Part shown: positions 1 to 5,069 of the stretch, one piece after another | Numbering within the stretch: the first letter of the stretch is position 1 | Layout: each line of letters begins with the position of its first letter | Source: Alphaproteobacteria bacterium UBA5343 | GTDB lineage: Bacteria > Pseudomonadota > Alphaproteobacteria > RF32 > UBA5343 | Reading direction: 5' to 3' | DNA length: 6,152 nt | NCBI GenBank assembly: GCA_002410125.1 | Contig: DHQH01000040.1 | Span: forward strand, 1 to 6,152 | Notes under the pieces: generated by a model | Seen by the model: the letters and a program-made list of their open reading frames with translations, nothing else | Told to the model about the DNA's origin: nothing | Databases searched by the model: none | Program-made: the position numbers and the translations under genes

Positions 1-21
1 TGATAAATCTTTTTAAGTGAA

Positions 22-108
22 GCGGCCGTGGCGGAATTGGTAGACGCGCAACGTTGAGGTCGTTGTGGGAGAAATCCCGTGGAAGTTCAAATCTTCTCGG
101 CCGCACCA
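22..108 (+). tRNA. tRNA-Leu (anticodon GAG), CCA encoded
   Basis: This is a complete class II (long variable arm) tRNA that folds as a cloverleaf by eye. The acceptor strands GCGGCCG (22-28) and CGGCCGC (98-104) pair perfectly, followed by discriminator A105 and an encoded CCA at 106-108. The D arm carries the usual GGTAGACGC stretch. The anticodon stem CAACG/CGTTG (49-53 and 61-65) encloses the loop TTGAGGT, which places anticodon GAG at 56-58. It reads CUC and CUU leucine codons. The variable arm GGGA-GAAA-TCCC spans 67-78. The T stem (81-85 with 93-97) has one G-T wobble and the loop TTCAAAT. A long variable arm plus this anticodon identifies leucine. An intrinsic terminator follows within 6 nt. 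The promoter would lie mostly left of the window. The 3' end is duplicated at 248-268. Confidence 0.97.
88..108 (+). repeat. tRNA-Leu 3' end, left copy of 21-bp direct repeat (candidate att core)
   Basis: Bases 88-108 (T loop, T stem and acceptor strand through CCA) recur at 248-268 with 20 of 21 matches. The only difference is A91 versus T251, and the last 17 bases are identical. The repeat stops exactly at the tRNA 3' terminus. The 3' end of a tRNA gene is the classic target of tyrosine-recombinase integration, so this may be the tRNA-proximal attachment site. The repeat is seen directly; the att role is inferred. Confidence 0.6.
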
Positions 109-113
109 AAAAC

Positions 114-136
114 AATACCCCTCCAGGGTATTTTTT
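114..136 (+). terminator. Rho-independent terminator of tRNA-Leu
   Basis: The stem AATACCC (114-120) pairs perfectly with GGGTATT (126-132) around the loop CTCCA, and the stem runs directly into a T tract (131-136). It starts 6 nt after the tRNA CCA, which fits termination of a single-tRNA transcript. Confidence 0.85.
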
Positions 137-147
137 CGAGGTAGTTT

Positions 148-188
148 GAACTTGTTCACAAGGAGTAAGATTGCAAAGAACTTGTTCA
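148..188. repeat. 11-bp direct repeat pair, 30 bp apart
   Basis: GAACTTGTTCA occurs at 148-158 and again at 178-188. The period is 30 bp, close to three helical turns. Each copy also has internal dyad symmetry (GAAC-TT-GTTC), so each could be a protein-binding half-site pair or simply a repeated palindrome. Both copies lie between the two tRNA-3'-end repeats. No function can be assigned from sequence alone. Confidence 0.5.
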
Positions 189-197
189 AAGCAATCT
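168..197. repeat. 30-bp interrupted palindrome (REP-like)
   Basis: AGATTGC (168-174) is mirrored by GCAATCT (191-197), and the inner GAAC (178-181) by GTTC (184-187). All share one centre at 182/183. Only the AAA/AAA spacers fail to pair. As RNA or extruded DNA it would form a stem with a symmetrical internal loop. The outer ATTGC...GCAATCT arms resemble a family of dispersed palindromic repeats that I recall from several AT-rich bacterial genomes, so a degraded copy of such an element is plausible. The resemblance is from memory and unverified. Confidence 0.55.
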
Positions 198-218
198 GTT
201 ACGACTGCGACGAATGGA

Positions 219-236
219 GATTAAATTTATTTAATC
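219..236. repeat. Perfect 8-bp inverted repeat, AT-rich
   Basis: GATTAAAT (219-226) and ATTTAATC (229-236) are exact reverse complements separated by TT. It lies between the REP-like palindrome and the duplicated tRNA end. It could be a hairpin or a dimeric-protein binding site. No T tract follows, so it is not an intrinsic terminator. Confidence 0.5.
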
Positions 237-247
237 GCACACCGAGA

Positions 248-268
248 CAATTCTTCTCGGCCGCACCA
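248..268 (+). repeat. Displaced copy of the tRNA-Leu 3' end (candidate distal att site)
   Basis: This is the second copy of the 21-bp repeat, including TCTTCTCGGCCGCACCA (252-268), which is identical to tRNA bases 92-108. No tRNA body precedes it: there is no matching acceptor 5' strand, D arm or anticodon arm. It is therefore a fragment, not a second tRNA gene. The separation (139 bp between copies) is far too short for a normal island. It may be the scar of a deleted element, a very small non-autonomous element, or a partial tandem duplication. Part of it can also pair locally: CCGAGA (242-247) with TCTCGG (255-260). Confidence 0.6.
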
Positions 269-340
269 TCCTTACATTTAAAATTAATCAATATTAAATC
301 AGAATTCAAATCTGAAGGATTTTTAGACAAGGTGCATTAG

Positions 341-402
341 CTTCAAGAAAATTAGAAATACTAGTATAAATAATACTTGGATCTTCTAATTTATCGATGA
401 AG
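341..402. repeat. Large imperfect hairpin downstream of acylphosphatase gene
   Basis: Three nested paired blocks share a centre near 370. They are CTTCA (341-345) with TGAAG (398-402), AAATTAGAA (349-357) with TTCTAATTT (384-392), and CTAGTAT (361-367) with ATACTTG (373-379, one mismatch). The 9-bp middle block is exact. It lies 14 nt past the acylphosphatase stop, between two convergent transcription units. It could protect or shape the mRNA 3' end, or be a degenerate palindromic element. Neither strand has a T run after it, so it is not a textbook intrinsic terminator. Confidence 0.55.
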
Positions 403-416
403 ATGATGTGATTTGG

Positions 417-710
417 CTAAAAAGACGAAGATTGATAGAATCTAGATTTCTGAATAGCAGGCACATTTCTCGAATCCCTAGCCACCTCTATCTTAGTAAC
501 TTTAGCAAAACTTGGACCTTGATAACATTTTTTTATCATCTCATTTACTATTTCTTCTTCACCACACATCATCATTTCAACACTTCTATCAAATCTATTT
601 CTAACCCAACCAGATAGTCCTAATTTTCGAGCTGTTTCAACTGCCCAACCTCTATACCAAACACCTTGGACTTTACCTTTTATGATTATATGTGCGGTTT
701 TCTCTGCCAT
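417..710 (-). CDS. acyP: Acylphosphatase
   Basis: This small cytosolic enzyme (97 aa) hydrolyses carboxyl-phosphate bonds in acylphosphates such as 1,3-bisphosphoglycerate, carbamoyl phosphate or acetyl phosphate. The family signature is clear. KGKVQGVWYRG (11-21) carries the phosphate-binding loop and catalytic Arg20. LGLSGWVRNRFDRSVE (30-45) carries catalytic Asn38. The usual glycine after Asp in the second motif is Arg42 here. The family is normally about 90 aa, so the length is near standard, with a slightly longer tail (about 84-97) ending in a Ser run. The start is supported by AAGGTG six bases upstream of the ATG. The gene stands apart from the ATP12 operon by 149 bp, which includes a likely terminator and a TATAAT box, so it is probably transcribed alone. 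It converges on tRNA-Leu. Confidence 0.93.
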   Translation of the reverse strand: MAEKTAHIIIKGKVQGVWYRGWAVETARKLGLSGWVRNRFDRSVEMMMCGEEEIVNEMIKKCYQGPSFAKVTKIEVARDSRNVPAIQKSRFYQSSSF

Positions 711-768
711 CCAATCACCTTAACTATTTATTCTCAACATTAATTTTTTTTGCACTTGCATTTCATGG

Positions 769-797
769 ATTATATTAGATAGATAATAAGAATTAAG
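769..797 (-). promoter_or_regulatory. Candidate sigma70-type promoter for acylphosphatase
   Basis: On the minus strand a perfect TATAAT occupies 774-769, about 59 bases upstream of the acylphosphatase ATG. At 17-bp spacing the -35 position (797-792) reads CTTAAT, a poor match to TTGACA. The predicted start near 762 would give a leader of about 50 nt. In sequence this AT-rich, TATAAT arises easily by chance, so support is modest. Confidence 0.35.
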
Positions 798-803
798 AAA
801 ATC

Positions 804-839
804 AAAAATTCTAGCATAGCGATTCATACGTGAATTTTT
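804..839 (-). terminator. Probable terminator of the rarA-to-ATP12 operon
   Basis: AAAAATTC (804-811) and GAATTTTT (832-839) form an exact 8-bp inverted repeat with a 20-nt loop, just past the ATP12 stop. On the minus strand the 3' arm ends in a run of T and continues into the T-rich GATTTTCTT. A smaller competing hairpin, ATTCA/TGAAT (822-826 and 831-835), lies inside. The stem is AT-rich, so termination may be weak. It could also act on the plus strand. Confidence 0.5.
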
Positions 840-859
840 TATTATTCGCAAATTCTGTA

Positions 860-1558
860 TTAGGTATCCATAGAATCAATGAAATTCTCTAGAGCATTTA
901 GTTCTGCCCTTATCTTTACCCTTTTTTCTTCTGCTTCCTCATCCTTCCCCCATAACTCAGCTTGCCACAACTCATCAAGCAAAGATATATCATAAACTTG
1001 TTCTGCATTTAACTTACCCTTCAACATCGCAACACTAAGCAAAACAGACCCCGTATTCGCTGAAATTAAATAAGCAGTTGTTAATCCAAAATCAGATAGG
1101 CTTGAAATATATTTTATTATCTTAGCCTTACTTGCATCTTCTTGATCCATTGGCACTAAGTCATCAGTTGGAAAAAACTCCGCTTCAAACTCTTGTTTCA
1201 CCCAATCAAGTACAGGTTGCCATTCTCTATCTTGTTTATCTCTTAGTTCCATACCTTCTTTTGCTCGATATAATAGAAGATCTGTATCAAGATATTCATT
1301 CAGTTCCGAAATATATACATATCTAGCATTCGCCACCCTATCAATCGCAGTATTTACAAATCTAGTTATTGGCATTTCATAAGGGTTAATTTTTTCTCCT
1401 TGCACTTCCCATTCACTAGCAACAAGCCTAGCTAACTCCTCACTATCGAACTGCATAACTTTTTTCGATGGAGTAGAAAGCTCATTATCATCTAAAACAA
1501 TGCTATAAAAACCAGCTTTATTTTTTTTAACCTCAACTTTGCTAAAAAACTTTTTCAT
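860..1558 (-). CDS. ATP12 family F1-ATPase assembly chaperone
   Basis: This 232-aa protein belongs to the ATP12 family. The mitochondrial member binds the F1 alpha subunit and helps assemble the alpha/beta hexamer; a similar role is assumed in alphaproteobacteria. Diagnostic stretches are SEWEVQGEKINPYEMP (48-63) followed by ITRFVNTAIDRV (64-75), then DLLLYRA (93-99), WQPVLDWV (113-120), and a C-terminal LDELWQAELWGKDEEAEEKR (194-213). Many relatives have Cys in the LCYRA motif where this one has Leu. Length is typical. I start at the ATG at 1558 rather than an in-frame TTG at 1585. The ATG gives the expected KKFF...VEV N-terminus, and GGAGA (1575-1571) precedes it, though at a long 12-nt spacing. 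The TTG lies inside the AsmA gene and would add only nine residues. It is the last gene of the operon. Confidence 0.9.
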   Translation of the reverse strand: MKKFFSKVEVKKNKAGFYSIVLDDNELSTPSKKVMQFDSEELARLVASEWEVQGEKINPYEMPITRFVNTAIDRVANARYVYISELNEYLDTDLLLYRAKEGMELRDKQDREWQPVLDWVKQEFEAEFFPTDDLVPMDQEDASKAKIIKYISSLSDFGLTTAYLISANTGSVLLSVAMLKGKLNAEQVYDISLLDELWQAELWGKDEEAEEKRVKIRAELNALENFIDSMDT

Positions 1559-1568
1559 AATTCTAAAA

Positions 1569-1578
1569 TATCTCCTAA
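1569..1578 (-). repeat. 10-bp repeat at AsmA/ATP12 junction
   Basis: TTAGGAGATA (minus strand) contains the AsmA stop codon and the ATP12 ribosome binding site. The identical decamer occurs at the rluC/AsmA junction (3724-3733), so the two copies bracket the AsmA gene. Convergent Shine-Dalgarno sequence is the simplest explanation. Confidence 0.6.
1571..1575 (-). promoter_or_regulatory. Ribosome binding site of the ATP12 gene
   Basis: GGAGA on the minus strand overlaps the final base of the AsmA stop codon (TAG at 1577-1575). It lies 12 nt before the ATG at 1558. This favours the ATG over the upstream TTG at 1585, for which the site would be inside the coding region. Confidence 0.5.
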
Positions 1579-3719
1579 TTAGCAAATATACCCAAACTAT
1601 CTAAAACTTTACTTGCATCATCAATCACTTTTTCTACTTCTTTAGTATTTATCTTCTTAATATTAGTCTTAATCACATCCTTAGCATCTAACTTATCACT
1701 GTCACTGCTCTTGATATAGTCAGTTTCCTCTACTGTTGGAACTGGAAAATACTCTTTATATTTACTATTTTTAAGACTAGTATAACAAGGATTTTTACGA
1801 TCAAAATTATTATTAATTTTTAATAAATTCATCCCAATATTTTTTATCAAATCTTTTTCATCAATAACAATCTCTGGCTTTTTAATACTACCGCTAACCG
1901 TCATTAAAGACGACACAACATCTGCTATTTTATTATCTGATTTATCATGAATATAAGGTTTTACAGAAAAGGTTAATTTATCATCTCTAGAGTTAACTAC
2001 CCCATTAGCTAACACATTAAATTTATCTGATTTAAAGCTAATCCCATCCTTAAAATTAAACACTCCAGATTTAATATCCACATTAACAGCTGCACATAAC
2101 AACGCTATATCATCATCATCATCTAAATGTGCTCCCATTAATTTATAAACATCAGAAACAACCCCATTACCAGAATTAGCAATTGCCTCACTCTTAACAA
2201 TACCTTCATTAACTAGAACAAAAACCTTACCTGATAAATTATTTTTCAGTCTATCAAGAGTTTTACCAACCGAAGATAAATTAATATCTATCTTAGTTTT
2301 ACCATCTCTCATCACATGTTTATTTTTATTTAGGTTTACCATATCAGATATTTGTAATTCACCAGATTCTACCTTCATAACAGCGCTATAATCATTAGCA
2401 TTATAATATAAATTTGATACAATATCCGCCCCCAATATATGCACCCCCATAGGATTAATATTTAACACTCCATCATTAAGCTTAGCCAAAACTTTCAAAG
2501 AATCTGCTTCAATATCTTTATTCACAATTAATTGTCTAATATCAATATCAATGCTAGCATTAACTTTATTTAATAGTTCTACGGGTAATTTCTTATCAGC
2601 TACTCTCGATTCTATCTCTGCTTCTTTTTTAACTTCTATTTTATTATCTTTAGTCTCTTTTTTATTTTTATTTTTATCTTTTTCTTTATCATCAGCCTTA
2701 TTAGCATCTCTTTCATCTTCTGGTCTCAAATCAATTTTTGATGATTTAATTTTAGCATTAACATTTGGCACTTTACCATCAAGGTTAACAACTACCACAC
2801 CATTAATTTCATTACCTCTAAACACAGCCTCATTAATCACAATCTTATAATCTCTATATTTATTATCAACTACAGCATCCAAACTTACTTCTTTATTTGC
2901 AGCCTTCATTTTCATATCAAAAATAGGCTTACTAGTTAGTTCTTCTATCTCGCCCTCAATATCCAAATCAAAATCCAACGCCTTCCCATCAACCTTCACA
3001 CTTAAATAATCATTATCAATAATCTCATTAATACTAGATAATATGCTATTTACCTTTACAGGTTTATCATCATAAACAATATCTATATTTACTATCATAT
3101 CTCCATCTAAACCATCAGATAAAAATTCAAATTTATTAACCTCTAACTTAAATTTATTAAAACTCATTTCATCCCTAAAAGCGATTGTACCACCACTAAT
3201 TTCAACTGCCTTAACATTTAACATTTTCAGATATTCTTTAATGTCTTTTTTATCAGTTATGGGGGCTTCCTCTTCAATAACAATATCAACTTTCTCACCA
3301 TCAACATCTATATCAATCTTCTTAGTATCAAATTGCCAATTAGCAATTCCCTCTTCATTCTTAACTAAGATAATTTTTGGAGATTTAATTAAAATTTTTG
3401 AAATAACTAATTGCTTTGATAATAAGCCCCATAAATCAAGTTGCACCTCAACCTTGCCAACAGAAACCATAGAATTATCATTAAGCCAACTAGGATTAGC
3501 CAACATAACATCATTAACCACAATTTTTGGAGTAAGCGAAATATCTAAATCAATCTCACCTGCAACTGTAAAATCACGATTCGTTACTTCTTCTACCGCA
3601 GATTCGATTTTTAATTTATAATCATTAATATCAATATTTTTTAATGTTACTACCACAGCTATTGCAGCAATAACCAATATGGATAAAAACACACCACCAA
3701 ATATCAAAAATTTCTTCAT
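1575..3719 (-). CDS. AsmA family protein (inner-membrane anchored, large periplasmic domain)
   Basis: This 714-aa protein has a short cytosolic start (MKK) and one hydrophobic anchor (about 4-26). A typical AsmA N-terminal region follows, with VEEVTNRDFTVAGEIDLDIS (42-61) and PSWLNDNSM (76-84). The AsmA-type C-terminal part (about 385-640) includes the conserved Cys region LLCAAVNVDIKSG (540-552) and the VSGSIKKPEIVID block (608-620). AsmA-like proteins are repeating-beta periplasmic proteins linked to outer-membrane biogenesis and, for several relatives, phospholipid transport between membranes. A very charged linker rich in Lys, Asp and Glu (about 333-377) splits the halves. A C-terminal extension (about 636-714) shows no domain I recognise. 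The start has an excellent AGGAGAT seven bases upstream. Composition looks more AT-rich and richer in Lys, Asn, Asp and Ile than its neighbours. Assignment to the family is firm; the exact substrate is unknown. Confidence 0.87.
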   Translation of the reverse strand: MKKFLIFGGVFLSILVIAAIAVVVTLKNIDINDYKLKIESAVEEVTNRDFTVAGEIDLDISLTPKIVVNDVMLANPSWLNDNSMVSVGKVEVQLDLWGLLSKQLVISKILIKSPKIILVKNEEGIANWQFDTKKIDIDVDGEKVDIVIEEEAPITDKKDIKEYLKMLNVKAVEISGGTIAFRDEMSFNKFKLEVNKFEFLSDGLDGDMIVNIDIVYDDKPVKVNSILSSINEIIDNDYLSVKVDGKALDFDLDIEGEIEELTSKPIFDMKMKAANKEVSLDAVVDNKYRDYKIVINEAVFRGNEINGVVVVNLDGKVPNVNAKIKSSKIDLRPEDERDANKADDKEKDKNKNKKETKDNKIEVKKEAEIESRVADKKLPVELLNKVNASIDIDIRQLIVNKDIEADSLKVLAKLNDGVLNINPMGVHILGADIVSNLYYNANDYSAVMKVESGELQISDMVNLNKNKHVMRDGKTKIDINLSSVGKTLDRLKNNLSGKVFVLVNEGIVKSEAIANSGNGVVSDVYKLMGAHLDDDDDIALLCAAVNVDIKSGVFNFKDGISFKSDKFNVLANGVVNSRDDKLTFSVKPYIHDKSDNKIADVVSSLMTVSGSIKKPEIVIDEKDLIKNIGMNLLKINNNFDRKNPCYTSLKNSKYKEYFPVPTVEETDYIKSSDSDKLDAKDVIKTNIKKINTKEVEKVIDDASKVLDSLGIFAN

Positions 3720-3723
3720 TTAT

Positions 3724-3733
3724 TATCTCCTAA
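3724..3733 (-). repeat. 10-bp repeat at rluC/AsmA junction, containing the AsmA ribosome binding site
   Basis: TTAGGAGATA (minus strand) holds the rluC stop codon (TAG at 3732-3730) and a strong AGGAGAT site for the AsmA ATG at 3719. It is identical to the decamer at 1569-1578. The overlap of stop codon and ribosome binding site suggests tight translational hand-over. Confidence 0.6.
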
Positions 3734-4683
3734 AAATCAAGCCCCAAATAATCAATCGATTTTTTCATATGTTCTGGCAGTGGAGCTTCAATAATCATTT
3801 TTTGTTTATAAACAAAGGATAAATCAACTTTCCAAGCATGTAAATGCAATTTATTATCAATATCGCTAATATTTATTATATTATCATTTAACTTATATTT
3901 ACCATCCCCAATAATTGGACATTTCATCTCCAAACAATGAACTCTTAGTTGATGAGTTCTACCAGTCATTAGCTGAAGTTCTAATAAAGAACATTTTCCA
4001 CCAATCTTATCTAACACTTTTAACTCTGTAACCGCTTTCTTACCTTCATCATAATCCACCATCATTTTTTCATTACCTTTAATATTTAATTTTGCCAAAG
4101 GAGCAGAAAAAACACCTTCCATTTGTTCAGGCACATTATAACAAATTGCCAAATAAGTTTTTTGTAGATCATGATCTTTAAATGCTTTGGTTAATATCTC
4201 TGCATATTTCCTATTCCTAGCCAAAAGCAAAATACCGCTAGTATCTTTATCGATTCGATGAACCAATCTCGGTCTATCAATATTCTCAAATTTCAGACCA
4301 TCTAACATCCCATCAATATGACGATTCGTATTGGTTCCACCTTGCACAGCAATTCCACTTGGCTTATTAATAGCAATAATGTTTTTATCCTTAAAAATCA
4401 CTAAATCTTGAATAAACTCAATATCTTTATCACTTAGAGCTTTTACTTTGTTTACCTTTGGTCGTTCCTCATAGCTCATATTAGACAATGAAAATCTAAC
4501 CTCTTGCCCCGATTCTAATTTAGTTTTAGCTTCAACTTTTTTACCATCTACTTTAACTTGCTTTTTTCGACATAATTTATTGAGCATAGAAATTGGCATT
4601 TCAGGATAATAATTTTTAAACCATCTATCCAATCTCATTCCATCATCATCTTCTTTTACTTTTACAATTTTTAAATTGCTCAT
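3730..4683 (-). CDS. rluC: RluC-type 23S rRNA pseudouridine synthase (RluA family)
   Basis: This 317-aa cytosolic enzyme isomerises specific uridines in RNA to pseudouridine. An S4 RNA-binding domain (about 16-65, MRLDRWFKNYYP onward) precedes the catalytic domain. The catalytic motif is HRIDKDTSG (142-150), with Asp145 as the catalytic aspartate; the more usual form is HRLDKDTSG. TGRTHQLRVH (240-249) is the second family hallmark, and NKPSGIAVQGG lies upstream. S4 plus this architecture and length match RluC, which in E. coli modifies 23S positions 955, 2504 and 2580; site specificity here is inferred. I use the ATG at 4683 rather than an upstream in-frame start at 4728, which would overlap crcB by 43 nt and add 15 residues before the natural start. 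The gap to the crcB stop is 2 nt. Confidence 0.9.
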   Translation of the reverse strand: MSNLKIVKVKEDDDGMRLDRWFKNYYPEMPISMLNKLCRKKQVKVDGKKVEAKTKLESGQEVRFSLSNMSYEERPKVNKVKALSDKDIEFIQDLVIFKDKNIIAINKPSGIAVQGGTNTNRHIDGMLDGLKFENIDRPRLVHRIDKDTSGILLLARNRKYAEILTKAFKDHDLQKTYLAICYNVPEQMEGVFSAPLAKLNIKGNEKMMVDYDEGKKAVTELKVLDKIGGKCSLLELQLMTGRTHQLRVHCLEMKCPIIGDGKYKLNDNIINISDIDNKLHLHAWKVDLSFVYKQKMIIEAPLPEHMKKSIDYLGLDF

Positions 4684-4685
4684 AA

Positions 4686-5069
4686 TCAAGCCAATCCTCT
4701 CACTAAATATAACCCTGCCATCAAACATAATATACCCACAATAACTGAAGATAAAAGATATAATGCACTAATGCCAAATAATTTATTTTCCATTAAATTC
4801 ACCAGCTCTAAAGAAAAAGTTGAAAAAGTCGTAAAACTACCCAGCACCCCAGCAGTAATTAGAACTCTTAACTCTTGAGAGATTTGTATCTTTTCAGATA
4901 CTAACCCCACAACCACTCCCATAAAAAAAGCACCGATCACATTAACAGCAAAAGTTCCCCAAGGGAAACCAGATACCACTATCTGTGAGATTTTAACACT
5001 CACAATATATCTAAACACACTACCAATTGCTCCACCAGTAGCTACAGCTCCAATCAAACCCCAATTCAT
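4686..5069 (-). CDS. crcB: Fluoride ion channel CrcB/Fluc
   Basis: This 127-aa inner-membrane protein has four predicted hydrophobic helices (about 4-24, 32-57, 65-89 and 98-122). Fluc proteins form antiparallel dimers that let fluoride leave the cytosol and so protect enzymes such as enolase and pyrophosphatase. Conserved features are all present: GGAIGSVFRY (12-21), GTFAVNVIGAF (38-48) with the pore Asn43, and GVLGSFTTFSTFS (74-86), which holds the phenylalanine track and the helix-3 break at the central sodium site. Length is standard for a single-gene homodimeric channel. The ATG overlaps the rarA stop as ATGA (4 nt), implying translational coupling. AGGAAG lies about 11 nt upstream of the ATG, inside rarA. 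There is no room for a fluoride riboswitch directly upstream, so expression probably follows the operon. Confidence 0.95.
   Translation of the reverse strand: MNWGLIGAVATGGAIGSVFRYIVSVKISQIVVSGFPWGTFAVNVIGAFFMGVVVGLVSEKIQISQELRVLITAGVLGSFTTFSTFSLELVNLMENKLFGISALYLLSSVIVGILCLMAGLYLVRGLA

Larger units (their letters stand above)
109..416. other. 308-bp gene-free interval between convergent tRNA-Leu and acylphosphatase
   Basis: I find no convincing protein gene here. An open frame on the plus strand runs through the tRNA and on to 340, but it has no homology I recognise and begins inside the tRNA. The interval instead holds the tRNA terminator, the repeats and palindromes at 148-268, a weak hairpin at 299-315 (TCAGA/TCTGA) and the long hairpin at 341-402. 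Such a density of inverted repeats in about 300 bp is high for ordinary spacer. Confidence 0.6.

Noticed and set aside
248..268. Second tRNA gene
   Set aside because: Only the 3' T-loop and acceptor portion is present. No matching 5' acceptor strand, D arm or anticodon arm precedes it.
299..324. Terminator hairpin TCAGA/TCTGA followed by T residues
   Set aside because: The stem is only 5 bp with an internal EcoRI-like palindrome. Extending it needs a 3-nt bulge, and the T run is short. It is too weak to call.
65..340. 91-codon plus-strand open frame across the tRNA and the repeat region
   Set aside because: It starts inside the tRNA-Leu gene and runs through its terminator and the palindromes. 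Its peptide shows no family I recognise. An AAGGAG before an ATT codon near 170 is not enough to support a shorter gene.
1558..1585. Upstream TTG start for the ATP12 gene
   Set aside because: It lies inside the AsmA coding end. The ATG at 1558 gives the expected N-terminus and has GGAGA upstream.
2551..3621. Plus-strand open frames opposite the AsmA gene, with hydrophobic Ser/Leu-rich peptides
   Set aside because: They are antisense shadows of Lys/Asp/Asn-rich AsmA codons and have no ribosome binding site or recognisable domain.
4684..4728. Upstream start for rluC overlapping crcB
   Set aside because: The extra 15 residues are not family-like and fall within crcB coding sequence. The ATG at 4683, 2 nt after the crcB stop, is the normal arrangement.
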